DNA of 64,000 nucleotides, from assembly GCF_004217565.1 (NCBI RefSeq), contig NZ_SHLA01000001.1, positions 3,410,001 through 3,474,000 on the forward strand, written 5' to 3'. The DNA comes from Zhihengliuella halotolerans. GTDB taxonomy: Bacteria; Actinomycetota; Actinomycetes; Actinomycetales; Micrococcaceae. The translations under genes were made by a program, and so were the position numbers. The notes under the pieces were generated by a model. It saw nothing but the letters and a program-made list of their open reading frames with translations, was not told where the DNA came from and made no database searches. Shown piece by piece: positions 1 through 8,881 of the stretch (the first letter of the stretch is position 1; every line of letters starts with the position of its first letter).

Positions 1-255
1 GTTCTCGCCGAAGACCTCGAGCGAGCCGGTCTCCGGCTGCTCGAGCCGGGCGATGCAGCGCGCGAGGGTCGACTTGCCGGAGCCGGACTCGCCGACGAGG
101 GCGACGATCTCGCCGGCGCCGATCTCGAGCTCGATGTCCCGCAGGGCCCGCAGCCGCGTGCGGGACACGAAGCTCCCCGAGGTGAAGGTCTTGTTGAGGC
201 CGCGGATCCGCACCGCCGGGGTCCCGGCGGCGGGAGGGGCCGTCGTCGTGCTCAT
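1..255 (-). CDS. Peptide/oligosaccharide ABC transporter ATP-binding subunit (DppF/OppF-like), partial
   Basis: Only the first 85 codons are inside the window; the gene runs off its left edge. The product begins [11 protein letters not shown] and carries a Walker A loop GESGSGKST at residues 55-63, as in the second ATPase of dipeptide/oligopeptide importers (OppF/DppF). Its start codon overlaps the stop of the preceding ATPase gene as ATGA, so it is the last visible gene of a five-gene transporter operon. The Q-loop, signature and Walker B regions lie outside the window. The family assignment is firm from the P-loop context and the paired ATPase upstream; the substrate is not known. Confidence 0.85.
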   Translation of the reverse strand, partial: MSTTTAPPAAGTPAVRIRGLNKTFTSGSFVSRTRLRALRDIELEIGAGEIVALVGESGSGKSTLARCIARLEQPETGSLEVFGEN

Positions 256-1172
256 CGCTGCGTCTCCTTCTCGAAGGGTGCTTCCGTGGTGTCGGCCGGG
301 GCGACGAAGTGGCCCGGCGCGACCTCCGCGAGGTCGCCGATGGACGTGAAGCGCACGCCCTCGCCGAGCCCGGTGAGCTTCACCCGCGGGCCGGTGATGG
401 GCGGGAACGCGCCCATGAGGGCCTGCGTGTAGGCGTGGCGCGGTTCGCGCCGCAGCGCCGACGCCGGCGCGAGCTCGACGATCCGGCCCGCGTACATGAC
501 GCCGATCCGGTCGGAGAGCTCGAGCATGAGGGACATGTCGTGCGTGATGAACAGGACCGCGAAGCCGAGCTCGGCCTGCAGCTCGCGGATCTGCGCGAGG
601 ATCTCCTGCTGTACGACGACGTCGAGCGCCGTCGTCGGCTCGTCGAGGATGAGCAGCCGCGGCCGCAGCGCGCAGGCCATCGCGATGACGACGCGCTGGC
701 GCTGGCCGCCGGAGAGCTGGTGCGGGTAGGCGTCGATCCGGGAGGAGGGGATGCCGACGAGCTCGAGCAGCTCGGCGGCCCGCGCCGCCGCCGCCCGCTT
801 GGGCATTCGCTCGTGGGTCGTGAAGACGTCGGCCAGCTGGTCGCCGATCCGCATCACCGGGTTGAGCGAGTTCATGGCCGACTGGAACACCATCGCCACC
901 TCGCGCCAGCGCCACGAGCGCAGCTCGTCGGGGGCCATGCCCAGCACGTCGGCGCCGTCGAACCGGATGGACCCGTGAGTGATCCGCGCCGGATCCTTGA
1001 GCAGGCGCATGATCGAGTGGGCGATCGTCGACTTGCCGCAGCCGGATTCACCGGCCAGCCCCAGAATCTCCCCGGGGGCGATCTGCAGGCTGACGCGGTC
1101 GGCGCCGCGGACGGAGCGCTCGTCGCTGACGTATTCGACCGTCAGCTCGTCGATGTCGAGAACTGGTCTCAT
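252..1172 (-). CDS. Peptide/oligosaccharide ABC transporter ATP-binding subunit (DppD/OppD-like)
   Basis: This 306-aa cytoplasmic ATPase powers the importer. Walker [10 protein letters not shown] is at residues 41-49, followed by the signature LSGGQRQRV and the Walker B stretch [12 protein letters not shown]; the C-terminal extension resembles the oligopeptide-transporter ATPase tail. Length is normal for OppD/DppD. I start it at the ATG at 1172 ([10 protein letters not shown]), which overlaps the permease stop as ATGA, indicating translational coupling. The longer open frame upstream is read through the permease gene and is not coding. The order permease-permease-ATPase-ATPase is typical of family-5 importers. 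Confidence 0.93.
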   Translation of the reverse strand: MRPVLDIDELTVEYVSDERSVRGADRVSLQIAPGEILGLAGESGCGKSTIAHSIMRLLKDPARITHGSIRFDGADVLGMAPDELRSWRWREVAMVFQSAMNSLNPVMRIGDQLADVFTTHERMPKRAAAARAAELLELVGIPSSRIDAYPHQLSGGQRQRVVIAMACALRPRLLILDEPTTALDVVVQQEILAQIRELQAELGFAVLFITHDMSLMLELSDRIGVMYAGRIVELAPASALRREPRHAYTQALMGAFPPITGPRVKLTGLGEGVRFTSIGDLAEVAPGHFVAPADTTEAPFEKETQR

Positions 1173-2122
1173 GCTTGTGCTCCTTGCGTGACGGCGGTCG
1201 GGGCGTTCGCGCTGGCCGCGCGCCGGGGCTTGCGCAGCCGCGGGTTGGTGATTTCGTCGACCGCGTAGTTGCACATCGCCAGGGCGAAGGCGACGAGGGC
1301 GATGGCCAGGCCGGAAGGGGCGAAGATCCACCACTGGCCGAGCATGAGCGAGCCGTCGGTGGAGGCCCAGAACAGGTTGGTTCCCCACGAGATGGTGTTG
1401 GCGTCGCCGAGGCCGAGGAATTCGAGGCCGGCCTGCGCGCCGATGGCGCCGATGACGCTGCCGAGCAGGGTCGTCATCACGATCGAGGCCATGTTGGGCA
1501 GGATTTCCCGCAGCATGATCCGCAGCGGGCGCTCGCCGGTGACGAGGGCAGCCGCGACGTAGTCTTTGCCCCGGATCGACAGGGCCTGCGACCGCAGGAC
1601 GCGGGCGCTGCCCGCCCAGCCGGTGATGACAAGGACGATGATGACCGTGCCGAGGCCCGGCGGCATGAACGCGGCGAGGATCACGAGCAGCGGCAGCCCG
1701 GGCAGCAGCAGGAACACGTTCGTCAGGAGCGAGAGGACGTCGTCGACGGCCTTGCCGAAGTAGGCGCAGGCGAGCCCGACGATGATGCCGACGATCGTGG
1801 CGAGGATGCCCGCGATCACGCCGACGAACAGCGAGGAGCGCGAGCCCCACACGGTCAGCGCGAGCACGTCCTGCCCCTTGGCCGTGGTGCCCAGCCAGTG
1901 TTCGGCGCCGGGCGCACTCGCACCGCCGGACCCGATGCGGGAGGGGTCCTCGGGGAAGAGGACGGGGGCGAGCAGGGCCAAGGCGATGAAGATCGCGAGG
2001 ATCGCGAGGCCGGCGACGGCTTTGCCGTTGCGGCCGAGGGCCCGCAGGAAGCGCAGCGAGGCGCGGCCGGGCGGCGGGCCGGCGGTCCCGGTGGACGGCG
2101 GGGCTGGTGGCGCTAGTGCCAT
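1169..2122 (-). CDS. ABC transporter permease (DppC-like)
   Basis: The 317-aa membrane subunit has a proline-rich cytoplasmic N-terminus, a first membrane span at about residues 35-55 (VAGLAILAIFIALALLAPVL), a periplasmic loop, then about five more spans with the inner-membrane EAA-like segment around ALVTGERPLRIMLREILPN. This is the DppC/OppC type, which pairs with the DppB-type protein encoded just upstream. The start at 2122 (MALAPPAPP) lies 14 nt after the stop of that partner. Its stop overlaps the next ATPase start. Confidence 0.92.
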   Translation of the reverse strand: MALAPPAPPSTGTAGPPPGRASLRFLRALGRNGKAVAGLAILAIFIALALLAPVLFPEDPSRIGSGGASAPGAEHWLGTTAKGQDVLALTVWGSRSSLFVGVIAGILATIVGIIVGLACAYFGKAVDDVLSLLTNVFLLLPGLPLLVILAAFMPPGLGTVIIVLVITGWAGSARVLRSQALSIRGKDYVAAALVTGERPLRIMLREILPNMASIVMTTLLGSVIGAIGAQAGLEFLGLGDANTISWGTNLFWASTDGSLMLGQWWIFAPSGLAIALVAFALAMCNYAVDEITNPRLRKPRRAASANAPTAVTQGAQA

Positions 2123-2136
2123 GGTTTCCTCCGTGG

Positions 2137-3114
2137 CTAACCGACCCGCACGCGCGGGTCGAGGCGGACGTAGACGAGATCGACGAGGAAGTTCGCGAGC
2201 AGGACGGCCGCGGTGATCGTCAGGAACAGGCCCTGCATGAGGGGGTAGTCGAGCCCCTGGACGGCGGCCAAGAGCTGGTAGCCGACGCCGGGGTACGCGA
2301 AGACGACCTCGGTGAGCAGCGCGCCGCCGACGATGAAGCCGAGGCTCATGCCGATGTTGGTCACGGACGGCAGCAGCGCGTTGCGGGCCGCGTAGTTGAA
2401 CATGATGCGACGCGGACGCAGGCCTTTCGCCTCGGCCATCAGGATGTAGTCCTCGGCGTTGGTCGAGATCATGGTGTTGCGCATGCCGAGCATCCAGCCG
2501 CCGATCGAGACGAGGACGATCGAGAGGGCGGGAAGGATGAGGTGCGCGGCGACGTCGGAGATGAAGGTCAGGTCCCACGACGGGGTGAGCCCGACCGAGA
2601 ACGCGTGGCGCAGCGGCGAGATCCCGAGGGCGACCCCGAAGACGTAGAGCGAGCCCATCGCGAGCCAGAAGTACGGGAAGGATCCGATGAACACGAGCAG
2701 TGGCGGCACGACCGAATCCAGCGCCCCGCCGCGGCGCCAGGCCGCAAGGATGCCGAGGAGGTTGCCGATGATGACGGCCAGGAACAGGGATACCGCTCCG
2801 AGCAGCAGCGTCCACGGCAGCTGGGCGGCGATGACCTCGCTCACCGGGGTGGGAAAGCGAGAGATCGACACGCCGAAGTCGCCGGTGAACACGCGGCCGA
2901 TGTAGGCGAAGTACTCCTGCCACCAGGGGCCGCCCTCGACGCCGAGGAGTCGCTGCAGGGATTCGACCTGCTGCGGGTCGAGTCGCTGCTGTGAGCGGGA
3001 GAGCATGCGGGTGACGGGGTCGCCCGGCATGAGCCGGGGGAGCATGAAATTAAGGGTGATGGAGGCCCAGAACGCGACGAGGTAGAAACCGAGCCTGCGC
3101 AGGATGAAGCCCAT
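2137..3114 (-). CDS. ABC transporter permease (DppB-like)
   Basis: A 325-aa DppB/OppB-type permease: MGFILRRLGFYLVAFWASIT forms the first span, followed by the conserved LMPGDP motif of the family, a large loop, and five further membrane segments. The EAA-like segment (AKGLRPRRIMFNYAARNALLP) contacts the ATPase. The start at 3114 is chosen because it gives the canonical family N-terminus; upstream in-frame codons fall inside a strong hairpin. It is separated from the binding-protein gene by 119 nt containing that hairpin. Confidence 0.92.
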   Translation of the reverse strand: MGFILRRLGFYLVAFWASITLNFMLPRLMPGDPVTRMLSRSQQRLDPQQVESLQRLLGVEGGPWWQEYFAYIGRVFTGDFGVSISRFPTPVSEVIAAQLPWTLLLGAVSLFLAVIIGNLLGILAAWRRGGALDSVVPPLLVFIGSFPYFWLAMGSLYVFGVALGISPLRHAFSVGLTPSWDLTFISDVAAHLILPALSIVLVSIGGWMLGMRNTMISTNAEDYILMAEAKGLRPRRIMFNYAARNALLPSVTNIGMSLGFIVGGALLTEVVFAYPGVGYQLLAAVQGLDYPLMQGLFLTITAAVLLANFLVDLVYVRLDPRVRVG

Positions 3115-3142
3115 GACTGTCCTTCCGAAGGGGGTGGCGGAG

Positions 3143-3171
3143 CCGGCGCGGCGGTCTCGCCGCCGCGCCGG
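3143..3171 (-). promoter_or_regulatory. Strong hairpin between binding-protein and permease genes
   Basis: An 11-bp perfect inverted repeat (CCGGCGCGGCG / CGCCGCGCCGG, 7-nt loop) sits in the only sizable gap of the transporter operon. It lacks a following T-run on the transcribed strand, so I read it as an RNA-stabilising or partially terminating element that raises binding-protein levels over the membrane subunits, a common arrangement in importer operons. The function is inferred. Confidence 0.5.
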
Positions 3172-3233
3172 GTGCGCGGGTGCTGCGCCCGTTGGATCCG
3201 GGCGGATGTGGATGCGCCGGGTGGCGCCGGGGC

Positions 3234-4895
3234 CTACTCGGCCGGCTCGAGCGAGGTCAGCACGAGGACCGTCGTCGGGGCCCGGGTAGCCAGCGTGGCG
3301 TACGGGTCCTCCTCGGTGGGCCAGCCGACGAAGTTGTCGGTCGTGTAGGCGCCCCACTCCGGGCCGGGGAAGAGCGGCACGACGGGCGCGAGCTCGGAGT
3401 AGATCCGCTGCAGCTCGCTCATGATGTCGGCCTGCTCGGCCTCGTCGGAGGTCGCGGCGAAGTCGGCGAGCAACTCGTCGGCGCGCTCGTCGCCGAGCCG
3501 GTGGTAGTTGTCGAACGTCTGCTCTCCGACGTCCTTGACCGACTCGGTGGACATGATGTTCCGGTAGTACTGGTACGGGGTGGGCGCGTTGGCGCTCCAG
3601 ACGATCCCCGTCTCGAACTCGCCGGTCTCGTAACCGGCGACGACGGCGGCCCAGTCGGGTGAATCGACCGTGGCCTTCACGCCGATGTCCTGGAGGTTCT
3701 GCGCGATGATGTTCGCGACCGAGAGCCAGTCGGAGGAGGTCGAGCCGACGGAGATGTCGAACGCGAACGGCTCGCCGTCCGGCGTCGTGCGCTGCCCGTC
3801 GGCACCGGCGGTGAAGCCGGCGTCGTCGAGCAACTCGGCGGCCGCGTCGGCGTCGTACCCGGTCCAGTCGCAGTCGGCGACGACGTCAGCGTCGCGCCAC
3901 TCGTCGTAGTTGCCCGAGAGGCCCGTGCAGTCCGCGGGAATCGTGTAGTCGGACATCCCGACCTTCACGATCTGTTCGCGATCGATCGCCATGCTCAGCG
4001 CCTTGCGGACGTCGGGGTCGGCGAACATGTCGAGCGTCGTGTTCAGCTGCCAGTTGATCTCGGCGCCGGTCGGCGGGAACCAGTAGGCCCGGTTTTCCGG
4101 GTCCTTGTCCACGAACGTGGACTGGATGTCGGGCATGTACTGCGGCGCCCAGTCGACGTCGCCGTTGACCGCGGCGAGGTTGGCGCCGTCGTTGCCGGCG
4201 AACGCGAGCATCCGCACGCCCGGGATCTTCTGCTTCTCCGGCTGCCAGTAGTTCGGATTGGGCAGCAGGTCGAAGGACTGGGTCTGGAAGTTCGAGACCT
4301 CGGTGTAGGGGCCCGTGCCGACCGGCGTCGGATTCTCCTCGTTGCCCGGGTCCTCGAACTCGGACCAGATGTGATCGGGCACGATGACCTGCTGTCCGAC
4401 CTCGAAGAGCGCCGGGGAGAACTTCCGGTTGAACGTGAACTGCACGGTCTTCTCGTCGATGGCCTTGACGGTGTCGAGGTAGTCGAAGCCGCCGAGCAGC
4501 TCGCGCTGCAGCTCGAAGGTCGTGACGATGTCGGCGGCGACGAAGTCCGCCCCGTCGGACCACTTGACGCCTTCGCGCAGGTGGAAGGTCTGCGACAGGC
4601 CGTCGTCGGCGGCCTCCCACGACTCGGCGAGCCACGGGACGGTGTCGCCGCCGGCGGGGTTGTAGATCAGCAGCGATTCGTAGACCGACTGCGTGGTCAT
4701 GGGTGCGGCGTTGGGGGAGAACGGGTTGAAGTTTTGGGAGAACGTGCCCATGTCTTCACGGGGGACGGTGAGCATGGGGCCGGACTCGGCGGCGCCGTCG
4801 TCGGGCGTCGCCGTGCAGCCGGTCAGGGCCAGGGCCCCTATCGCGGTGACGGCGCCGGCCCTGAACAGGGCGCGCCGGATGGATGTGGATATCAT
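3234..4895 (-). CDS. Extracellular solute-binding lipoprotein, family 5 (DppA-like)
   Basis: A 553-aa secreted lipoprotein: positively charged start, hydrophobic segment, then lipobox LTGC, with the Cys at about residue 27 as the lipid anchor. The mature part follows the SBP_bac_5 pattern (LAESWEAADDGLSQTFHLR, KALSMAIDREQI, YYRNIMST). It captures the substrate for the permease pair encoded downstream. The gene lies 47 nt after the LacI-type regulator on the same strand, so regulator and transporter are probably co-transcribed. Family-5 binding proteins take peptides, nickel or oligosaccharides; LacI control argues for a sugar, but this is inference. Confidence 0.92.
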   Translation of the reverse strand: MISTSIRRALFRAGAVTAIGALALTGCTATPDDGAAESGPMLTVPREDMGTFSQNFNPFSPNAAPMTTQSVYESLLIYNPAGGDTVPWLAESWEAADDGLSQTFHLREGVKWSDGADFVAADIVTTFELQRELLGGFDYLDTVKAIDEKTVQFTFNRKFSPALFEVGQQVIVPDHIWSEFEDPGNEENPTPVGTGPYTEVSNFQTQSFDLLPNPNYWQPEKQKIPGVRMLAFAGNDGANLAAVNGDVDWAPQYMPDIQSTFVDKDPENRAYWFPPTGAEINWQLNTTLDMFADPDVRKALSMAIDREQIVKVGMSDYTIPADCTGLSGNYDEWRDADVVADCDWTGYDADAAAELLDDAGFTAGADGQRTTPDGEPFAFDISVGSTSSDWLSVANIIAQNLQDIGVKATVDSPDWAAVVAGYETGEFETGIVWSANAPTPYQYYRNIMSTESVKDVGEQTFDNYHRLGDERADELLADFAATSDEAEQADIMSELQRIYSELAPVVPLFPGPEWGAYTTDNFVGWPTEEDPYATLATRAPTTVLVLTSLEPAE

Positions 4896-4942
4896 GAAGT
4901 GACCTCTTCCGGATCAAATGGTGGTGCGGGAGGGTGAGTTCT

Positions 4943-5974
4943 TCAGCGGAGTGCGATTCCAACTGAAGAACGCTGTCGCAGCGGGCAGTCGAGGGCGAGG
5001 TGCGAACTCGTCTCCCGGCTGCCCGTTGTCAGTTCGGCCAGTTTCCTGACCCCGGCGGCGCCCATCTCCTCGAAGGGGAGGGCGACGGTCGTCAGGCCCG
5101 GCCGAAGACTGTCGGCCAGTGCCTGCTGATCATCGAAGCCGATGATCGAGATTTCGTGGGGGATCCGCAGACCCCGTTCCTTGACGGCGTCGTAGGCGCC
5201 CATGGCCATGCGGTCGTTTCCGCAGAAGAGCGCCGTCGGCGGGTTCGGTCCGTCGAGAAGTTCCGCCGCACCCCGGTAGCCGCTCTCCGCGGTGCCGTCG
5301 CCGGCGACGACCCGCTTGTCCGGGAGCGCGACGCCCGCGGCGGAGAGCTCACCCCCGAAGCCTCGGAGGCGTCCCACCTGCGCGGGGATGCCCGGGGGCA
5401 GGGTGATGTGGGCGATCTCGCGGTGGCCGGACGCCAACAGCTCCCGCGCGGCAGCCCTGCCCCCGGCCTCTTCGTCCGGCACGATGCTCGGCAGCCGACC
5501 CGACTCGTCAAAGCAGTGCACCAACACGGTCGGGATTTGGTGGGCGTTCTCCGGAACCCGGACGGCCTGGTGCCACGAGGCCGCGATGATCAGGCCTTCG
5601 ATGCGCTGCTCGAGCAGCTTCTCGATCGCCGCCGACTCCATGTCCTGCTCGTTCTCGCTGGGGGCGATGAGGAGGAAGCGGTTGTCCTCCCACGACTGCC
5701 ATTGCGCGCCCTTGATGACATCGGCGGCGAAGGGGCTCGTCACGATTTCGGTGACCAGCCCGAAGAGCCCGGACCGCTGGCTGGCCAGCGCCCGGGCTGC
5801 GGCGTTGCGTCGGTAGCCGAGCCGTTCCGCGGCCTCGGCGATGCGCGCCCGGGTGGAGGCCGGGATGTTGGCCCCCGAGCGGTCGTTGAGCACGAAGGAG
5901 ACCGTGGTCCGGCTGACGCCGGCCGTGCGCGCGACGTCGGCCATGGTGACGGCCCGTCCCGGTGTGGTCTCCAT
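4943..5974 (-). CDS. LacI-family transcriptional regulator
   Basis: A 343-aa repressor with the LacI helix-turn-helix near residues 11-30 (MADVARTAGVSRTTVSFVLN), the hinge helix (NAAARALAS), and a periplasmic-binding-protein-like sensor domain with the ALFCGNDRMAMGAYDAVKERG segment. The start at 5974 has a GAGGAG ribosome site 6 nt upstream. It is the first gene of the operon with the family-5 ABC transporter, and three operator-like palindromes lie just before it, so autoregulation together with transporter control is likely. The ligand is probably a sugar or sugar derivative. Confidence 0.93.
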   Translation of the reverse strand: METTPGRAVTMADVARTAGVSRTTVSFVLNDRSGANIPASTRARIAEAAERLGYRRNAAARALASQRSGLFGLVTEIVTSPFAADVIKGAQWQSWEDNRFLLIAPSENEQDMESAAIEKLLEQRIEGLIIAASWHQAVRVPENAHQIPTVLVHCFDESGRLPSIVPDEEAGGRAAARELLASGHREIAHITLPPGIPAQVGRLRGFGGELSAAGVALPDKRVVAGDGTAESGYRGAAELLDGPNPPTALFCGNDRMAMGAYDAVKERGLRIPHEISIIGFDDQQALADSLRPGLTTVALPFEEMGAAGVRKLAELTTGSRETSSHLALDCPLRQRSSVGIALR

Positions 5975-6006
5975 CGATGCTCCTCGTGTAGGTGTTTCGG
6001 TTGCTA

Positions 6007-6064
6007 GTAACTCGCGTTACCAGCGCATGGATCAAAGGTAACGCGCTTCACTAACACGTGTCAA
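6007..6064. promoter_or_regulatory. Three LacI-type operator palindromes
   Basis: Three 14-bp near-palindromes with a central CG occur upstream of the lacI gene: GTAACTCGCGTTAC (6007-6020, 6 of 7 half-site pairs), GTAACGCGCTTCAC (6038-6051, 5 of 7) and CTAACACGTGTCAA (6051-6064, core TAACACGTGTCA). The central CG and the T(A)AC half-site are typical of LacI-family operators. They lie between lacI and the divergent SbnA-like gene, so they could also affect that promoter. Binding is inferred. Confidence 0.65.
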
Positions 6065-6233
6065 GGGTCACATTCCCTGCTTGTCGCCCGACGCCGGCGG
6101 GGAACCTGAATACTGGCCGTGAATCCGCGGCACGGCGCGCCGCAGGCGCCGCCGCGATGGCACAGTGGGTCATGATGTGAGCAGGCTGCGCATCTCGTGC
6201 CGGCCGTTGCAGACTCGTGACGAGGAGGGCTCC

Positions 6234-7253
6234 ATGATTACCCCGGATGGTGGAAACTGGCTGCAGACACCGGTCGTCGAACTGGACCGGCTGTTCCCGG
6301 ACGCGCAGGCGAGGATCTTCGCGAAGCTCGACCAGTTGCAGGTCGCCGGCAGCACCAAGGAGCGCACCGCGGCCTCACTGTTGGACGGCGCTGAGGCCGA
6401 CGGGCTCCTGCTCCCCGGCGGCACCGTCGTCGAATCGAGTTCGGGCAACCTCGGCATCGCCCTCGCCCGGCACTGCGCCCTGCGCGGCTACCGCTTCGTC
6501 GCCGTCGTCGATGAAAACGCCAACTCTGCCGCCGTGCGCATGATGGAGGCGTTCGGCGCACGCGTGGACCGCGTCGACCCGGAGGACGGCAACCTGCTCG
6601 CCGCTCGCCGGCTCCGCGTGCGCGAGCTGTTGGCCGAGATCGAGGGCGCCGTCACCACAGATCAGTACGGTTCGCGCCACAACCCGCGCGCCCACGAGAC
6701 GTCCACCATGCCGGAGTTCCTCGCCGCGGCCGGCACCTTGGACACCCTCTTCGTCGCCACCAGCACCACCGGCACGCTCGTCGGCTGCCACCGCTACGTG
6801 CGCGAGCACGGGCTGGGCACGCGCCTCGTCGCCGTCGACGCCGCCGGTTCCGTCCTCTTCGGCGGCGATCCCGCGCCGCGCCGCTTGCCCGGCCTCGGCG
6901 CCGGTGTCCTGCCAGCGCTGCACGATCACGCCGCCCCGGACGCCATCGTCCGCGTCCCGGAACCCGACATGATCTGGGGCTGCCGCCGCCTCGCCCGCAC
7001 CGAGGGCCTGCTCGCGGGCGCCTCCACCGGAGCGATCGTCGCCGCCCTGGCGCGGAGCCTCGCCGCGGACGAGGGCGCGCTCGGCGCGCGCGTCGGGGTC
7101 CTCGTGCACGATTCCGGCGTGCCGTATCTGGACACCGTGTACGACGACGACTGGGTCGCCTCCGCGTACCCGCACGTCGCCGAGGGGCTGCTCGGCGCGG
7201 GCGCGCTGGACGGGCCGCTGCCGCCGTCGTACGCAGAAAACGCGGCGCCGTGA
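6234..7253 (+). CDS. PLP-dependent cysteine-synthase-fold enzyme (SbnA-like)
   Basis: A 339-aa fold-type II PLP enzyme. The Schiff-base lysine is K42 in GSTKER (GSxKDR in cysteine synthases), the substrate loop is SSSGNLG with N72, and the phosphate-binding loop is TSTTGT. These fit the SbnA/cysteine synthase group; SbnA makes N-(1-amino-1-carboxyethyl)glutamate from O-phosphoserine and glutamate in 2,3-diaminopropionate synthesis. The start at 6234 has GAGGAGGG 4 nt upstream. Its stop overlaps the next start as GTGA. Context with a decarboxylase-type PLP enzyme and an exporter suggests an amino-acid-derived small molecule; the actual substrate is unknown. Confidence 0.8.
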   Translation: MITPDGGNWLQTPVVELDRLFPDAQARIFAKLDQLQVAGSTKERTAASLLDGAEADGLLLPGGTVVESSSGNLGIALARHCALRGYRFVAVVDENANSAAVRMMEAFGARVDRVDPEDGNLLAARRLRVRELLAEIEGAVTTDQYGSRHNPRAHETSTMPEFLAAAGTLDTLFVATSTTGTLVGCHRYVREHGLGTRLVAVDAAGSVLFGGDPAPRRLPGLGAGVLPALHDHAAPDAIVRVPEPDMIWGCRRLARTEGLLAGASTGAIVAALARSLAADEGALGARVGVLVHDSGVPYLDTVYDDDWVASAYPHVAEGLLGAGALDGPLPPSYAENAAP

Positions 7254-8881
7254 ACGCACCTGAAGTGCGCGTCGCCGTCGTCGGCGCCGGGCCGAAGGCG
7301 CTGTTCGCGCTGCAGGAACTGCACGAGCGACTGCCCTCCGACGCCCGGGCGAGTGTCGACGTTTTCGATCCGGCGCCACCCGGCGGTGCCGTCTGGGATC
7401 CGGAGTTGCCGGCAGTGCTGCGCCTGAACGCGCCGGCGGCGATGGTCGACGCGCGCTTCTCCGGCTTCGGCGAGACCCTGAGCGAGTGGATCGCGCGCAC
7501 GCACCCGGCGCACGCAGGGGAGTCGTTCCCGCCGCGCCGGATCGTGGGCGAGTACCTGGGCCTGGCCTTCGACCGGCTGGCGCGGAGCCCGCGGCTCGAC
7601 CTGCGCCACCATCGGCGCCGGATCCACGGGCTCGGTACCGGGCCGGGGCTGCTCGACGCCGACGGGTTCGACGAGGTGCTGCTGTGCACCGGGCACGCGG
7701 GGCCCGGTGCGCGGCTCCCGGAGGCCGTCGCGGCGGCGGAAGCGGGCGGGTGTGTGGACGTGCGCGGGGCAGCGCTGACCGGGCTCGATGCGGTGCTGCT
7801 GTTGACCGAAGGACGCGGCGGGCGCTGGAGCCGGATCCCCGGCGACCGACTCGGCTTGCTCGCGTACGAACCCTCCGGCGCCGAGCCCGCGCGCATCCGC
7901 CTCGTTTCGCGCACGGGGGCCGTCCTGTCGCCCAAACCCGAGCGCAGGCACCCGGAGCTGGGGCCGGTCATCGACGCGGCCACCGAGCGGATCAGGGCCT
8001 GGGCGACAGCCATGCGCGGGACGCCGGCCGGTGCGGTGCGGCCGGCGTCACCGGTGTCGCTGGATCCGCTGTGGCGAGTGCTCCTCGGCGCGGCCGCCGA
8101 AGCAGCCGCCGTCTTCGGCGTCGAGACCACCGGCCTGCGGCTCTGGCGGACGCTGCTCACCGGGCGCCCCGAACGTGACGCCGAGGTGTGGGCCGGGCGC
8201 CGGCAGGCCGAGTTCCTGCGTCAGCGGCTCGAGATCGACGCCGGGCTGCGCCGCCCCGACGAGGCGTGGATCCTCGGTCGGCTCTGGCAGGGCCTCTACC
8301 GCGAGATGGTGCGCGCACTGGACCGCGTGCCGCGCACCGCGCGCGACCAGAGGCGCTTTCGCGCCGCGGCGGCCTGCCAGGAACGCACCGCCTTCGGCCC
8401 GCCGGCGGAGACCGTGCGCAAGCTGCTTGCCCTGGTCGGCGCCGGGATCGTGGAGATCCGAGCCGGGATGCCGGCGGGGGAGTTCGTGGATGCGGTGACG
8501 ACCGGCCCCGGCGTGCTGCGCCAGCCGGTGCCGACGGCGCCCGAGCCCGCCCGAACGCCCGCCCCCGCACTGCAGGTCTCCGTGACCGACTTCCACGACC
8601 CGCTCTACGCGGACTTGCACGCCCGCGGCCTCATCAGCGTGCGGCCCGGCGAGCGAGGGCTCCTGACGGACACCGACGCCGCCTGCCTGAGACCTGACGG
8701 CCGGCGGACGGAGTGGCTCGCGTGCCTGGGCCGGCCCACGGAGGATCCCGTGCTCGGCCACGACACGCTTGACCGCACCCTGCACGCCGACGGCCGGCGG
8801 TGGGCGGCCGCCGTCGTCGAACGACTCGCCCGCCCGCAGGACCCGCGCCGCAACCCACGGAAGGAACACGCACGCGCATGA
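7250..8881 (+). CDS. FAD/NAD(P)-binding protein of the SbnA/Y4yA operon
   Basis: A 543-aa protein starting with GTG at 7250, overlapping the stop of the SbnA-like gene. The N-terminus (VAVVGAGPKALFALQEL) is a Rossmann dinucleotide-binding motif GxGxxx of the FAD_NAD_binding type; further features are LRLNAPAAMVDARFSG and an LCTGHA segment typical of these flavoproteins. The remaining part has no motif I recognise. It is translationally coupled on both sides and so probably acts in the same pathway, perhaps taking the redox role that SbnB (an unrelated NAD-dependent dehydrogenase) has in staphyloferrin B precursor synthesis. That role is inference. Confidence 0.75.
   Translation: MNAPEVRVAVVGAGPKALFALQELHERLPSDARASVDVFDPAPPGGAVWDPELPAVLRLNAPAAMVDARFSGFGETLSEWIARTHPAHAGESFPPRRIVGEYLGLAFDRLARSPRLDLRHHRRRIHGLGTGPGLLDADGFDEVLLCTGHAGPGARLPEAVAAAEAGGCVDVRGAALTGLDAVLLLTEGRGGRWSRIPGDRLGLLAYEPSGAEPARIRLVSRTGAVLSPKPERRHPELGPVIDAATERIRAWATAMRGTPAGAVRPASPVSLDPLWRVLLGAAAEAAAVFGVETTGLRLWRTLLTGRPERDAEVWAGRRQAEFLRQRLEIDAGLRRPDEAWILGRLWQGLYREMVRALDRVPRTARDQRRFRAAAACQERTAFGPPAETVRKLLALVGAGIVEIRAGMPAGEFVDAVTTGPGVLRQPVPTAPEPARTPAPALQVSVTDFHDPLYADLHARGLISVRPGERGLLTDTDAACLRPDGRRTEWLACLGRPTEDPVLGHDTLDRTLHADGRRWAAAVVERLARPQDPRRNPRKEHARA

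Noticed and set aside
1169-2923. Long open frames antisense to or extending upstream of real genes
   Set aside because: High-GC DNA gives long spurious frames; their products are Arg/Pro/Gly/His-rich and without domain motifs, while the opposite or shifted frame encodes a recognised protein.
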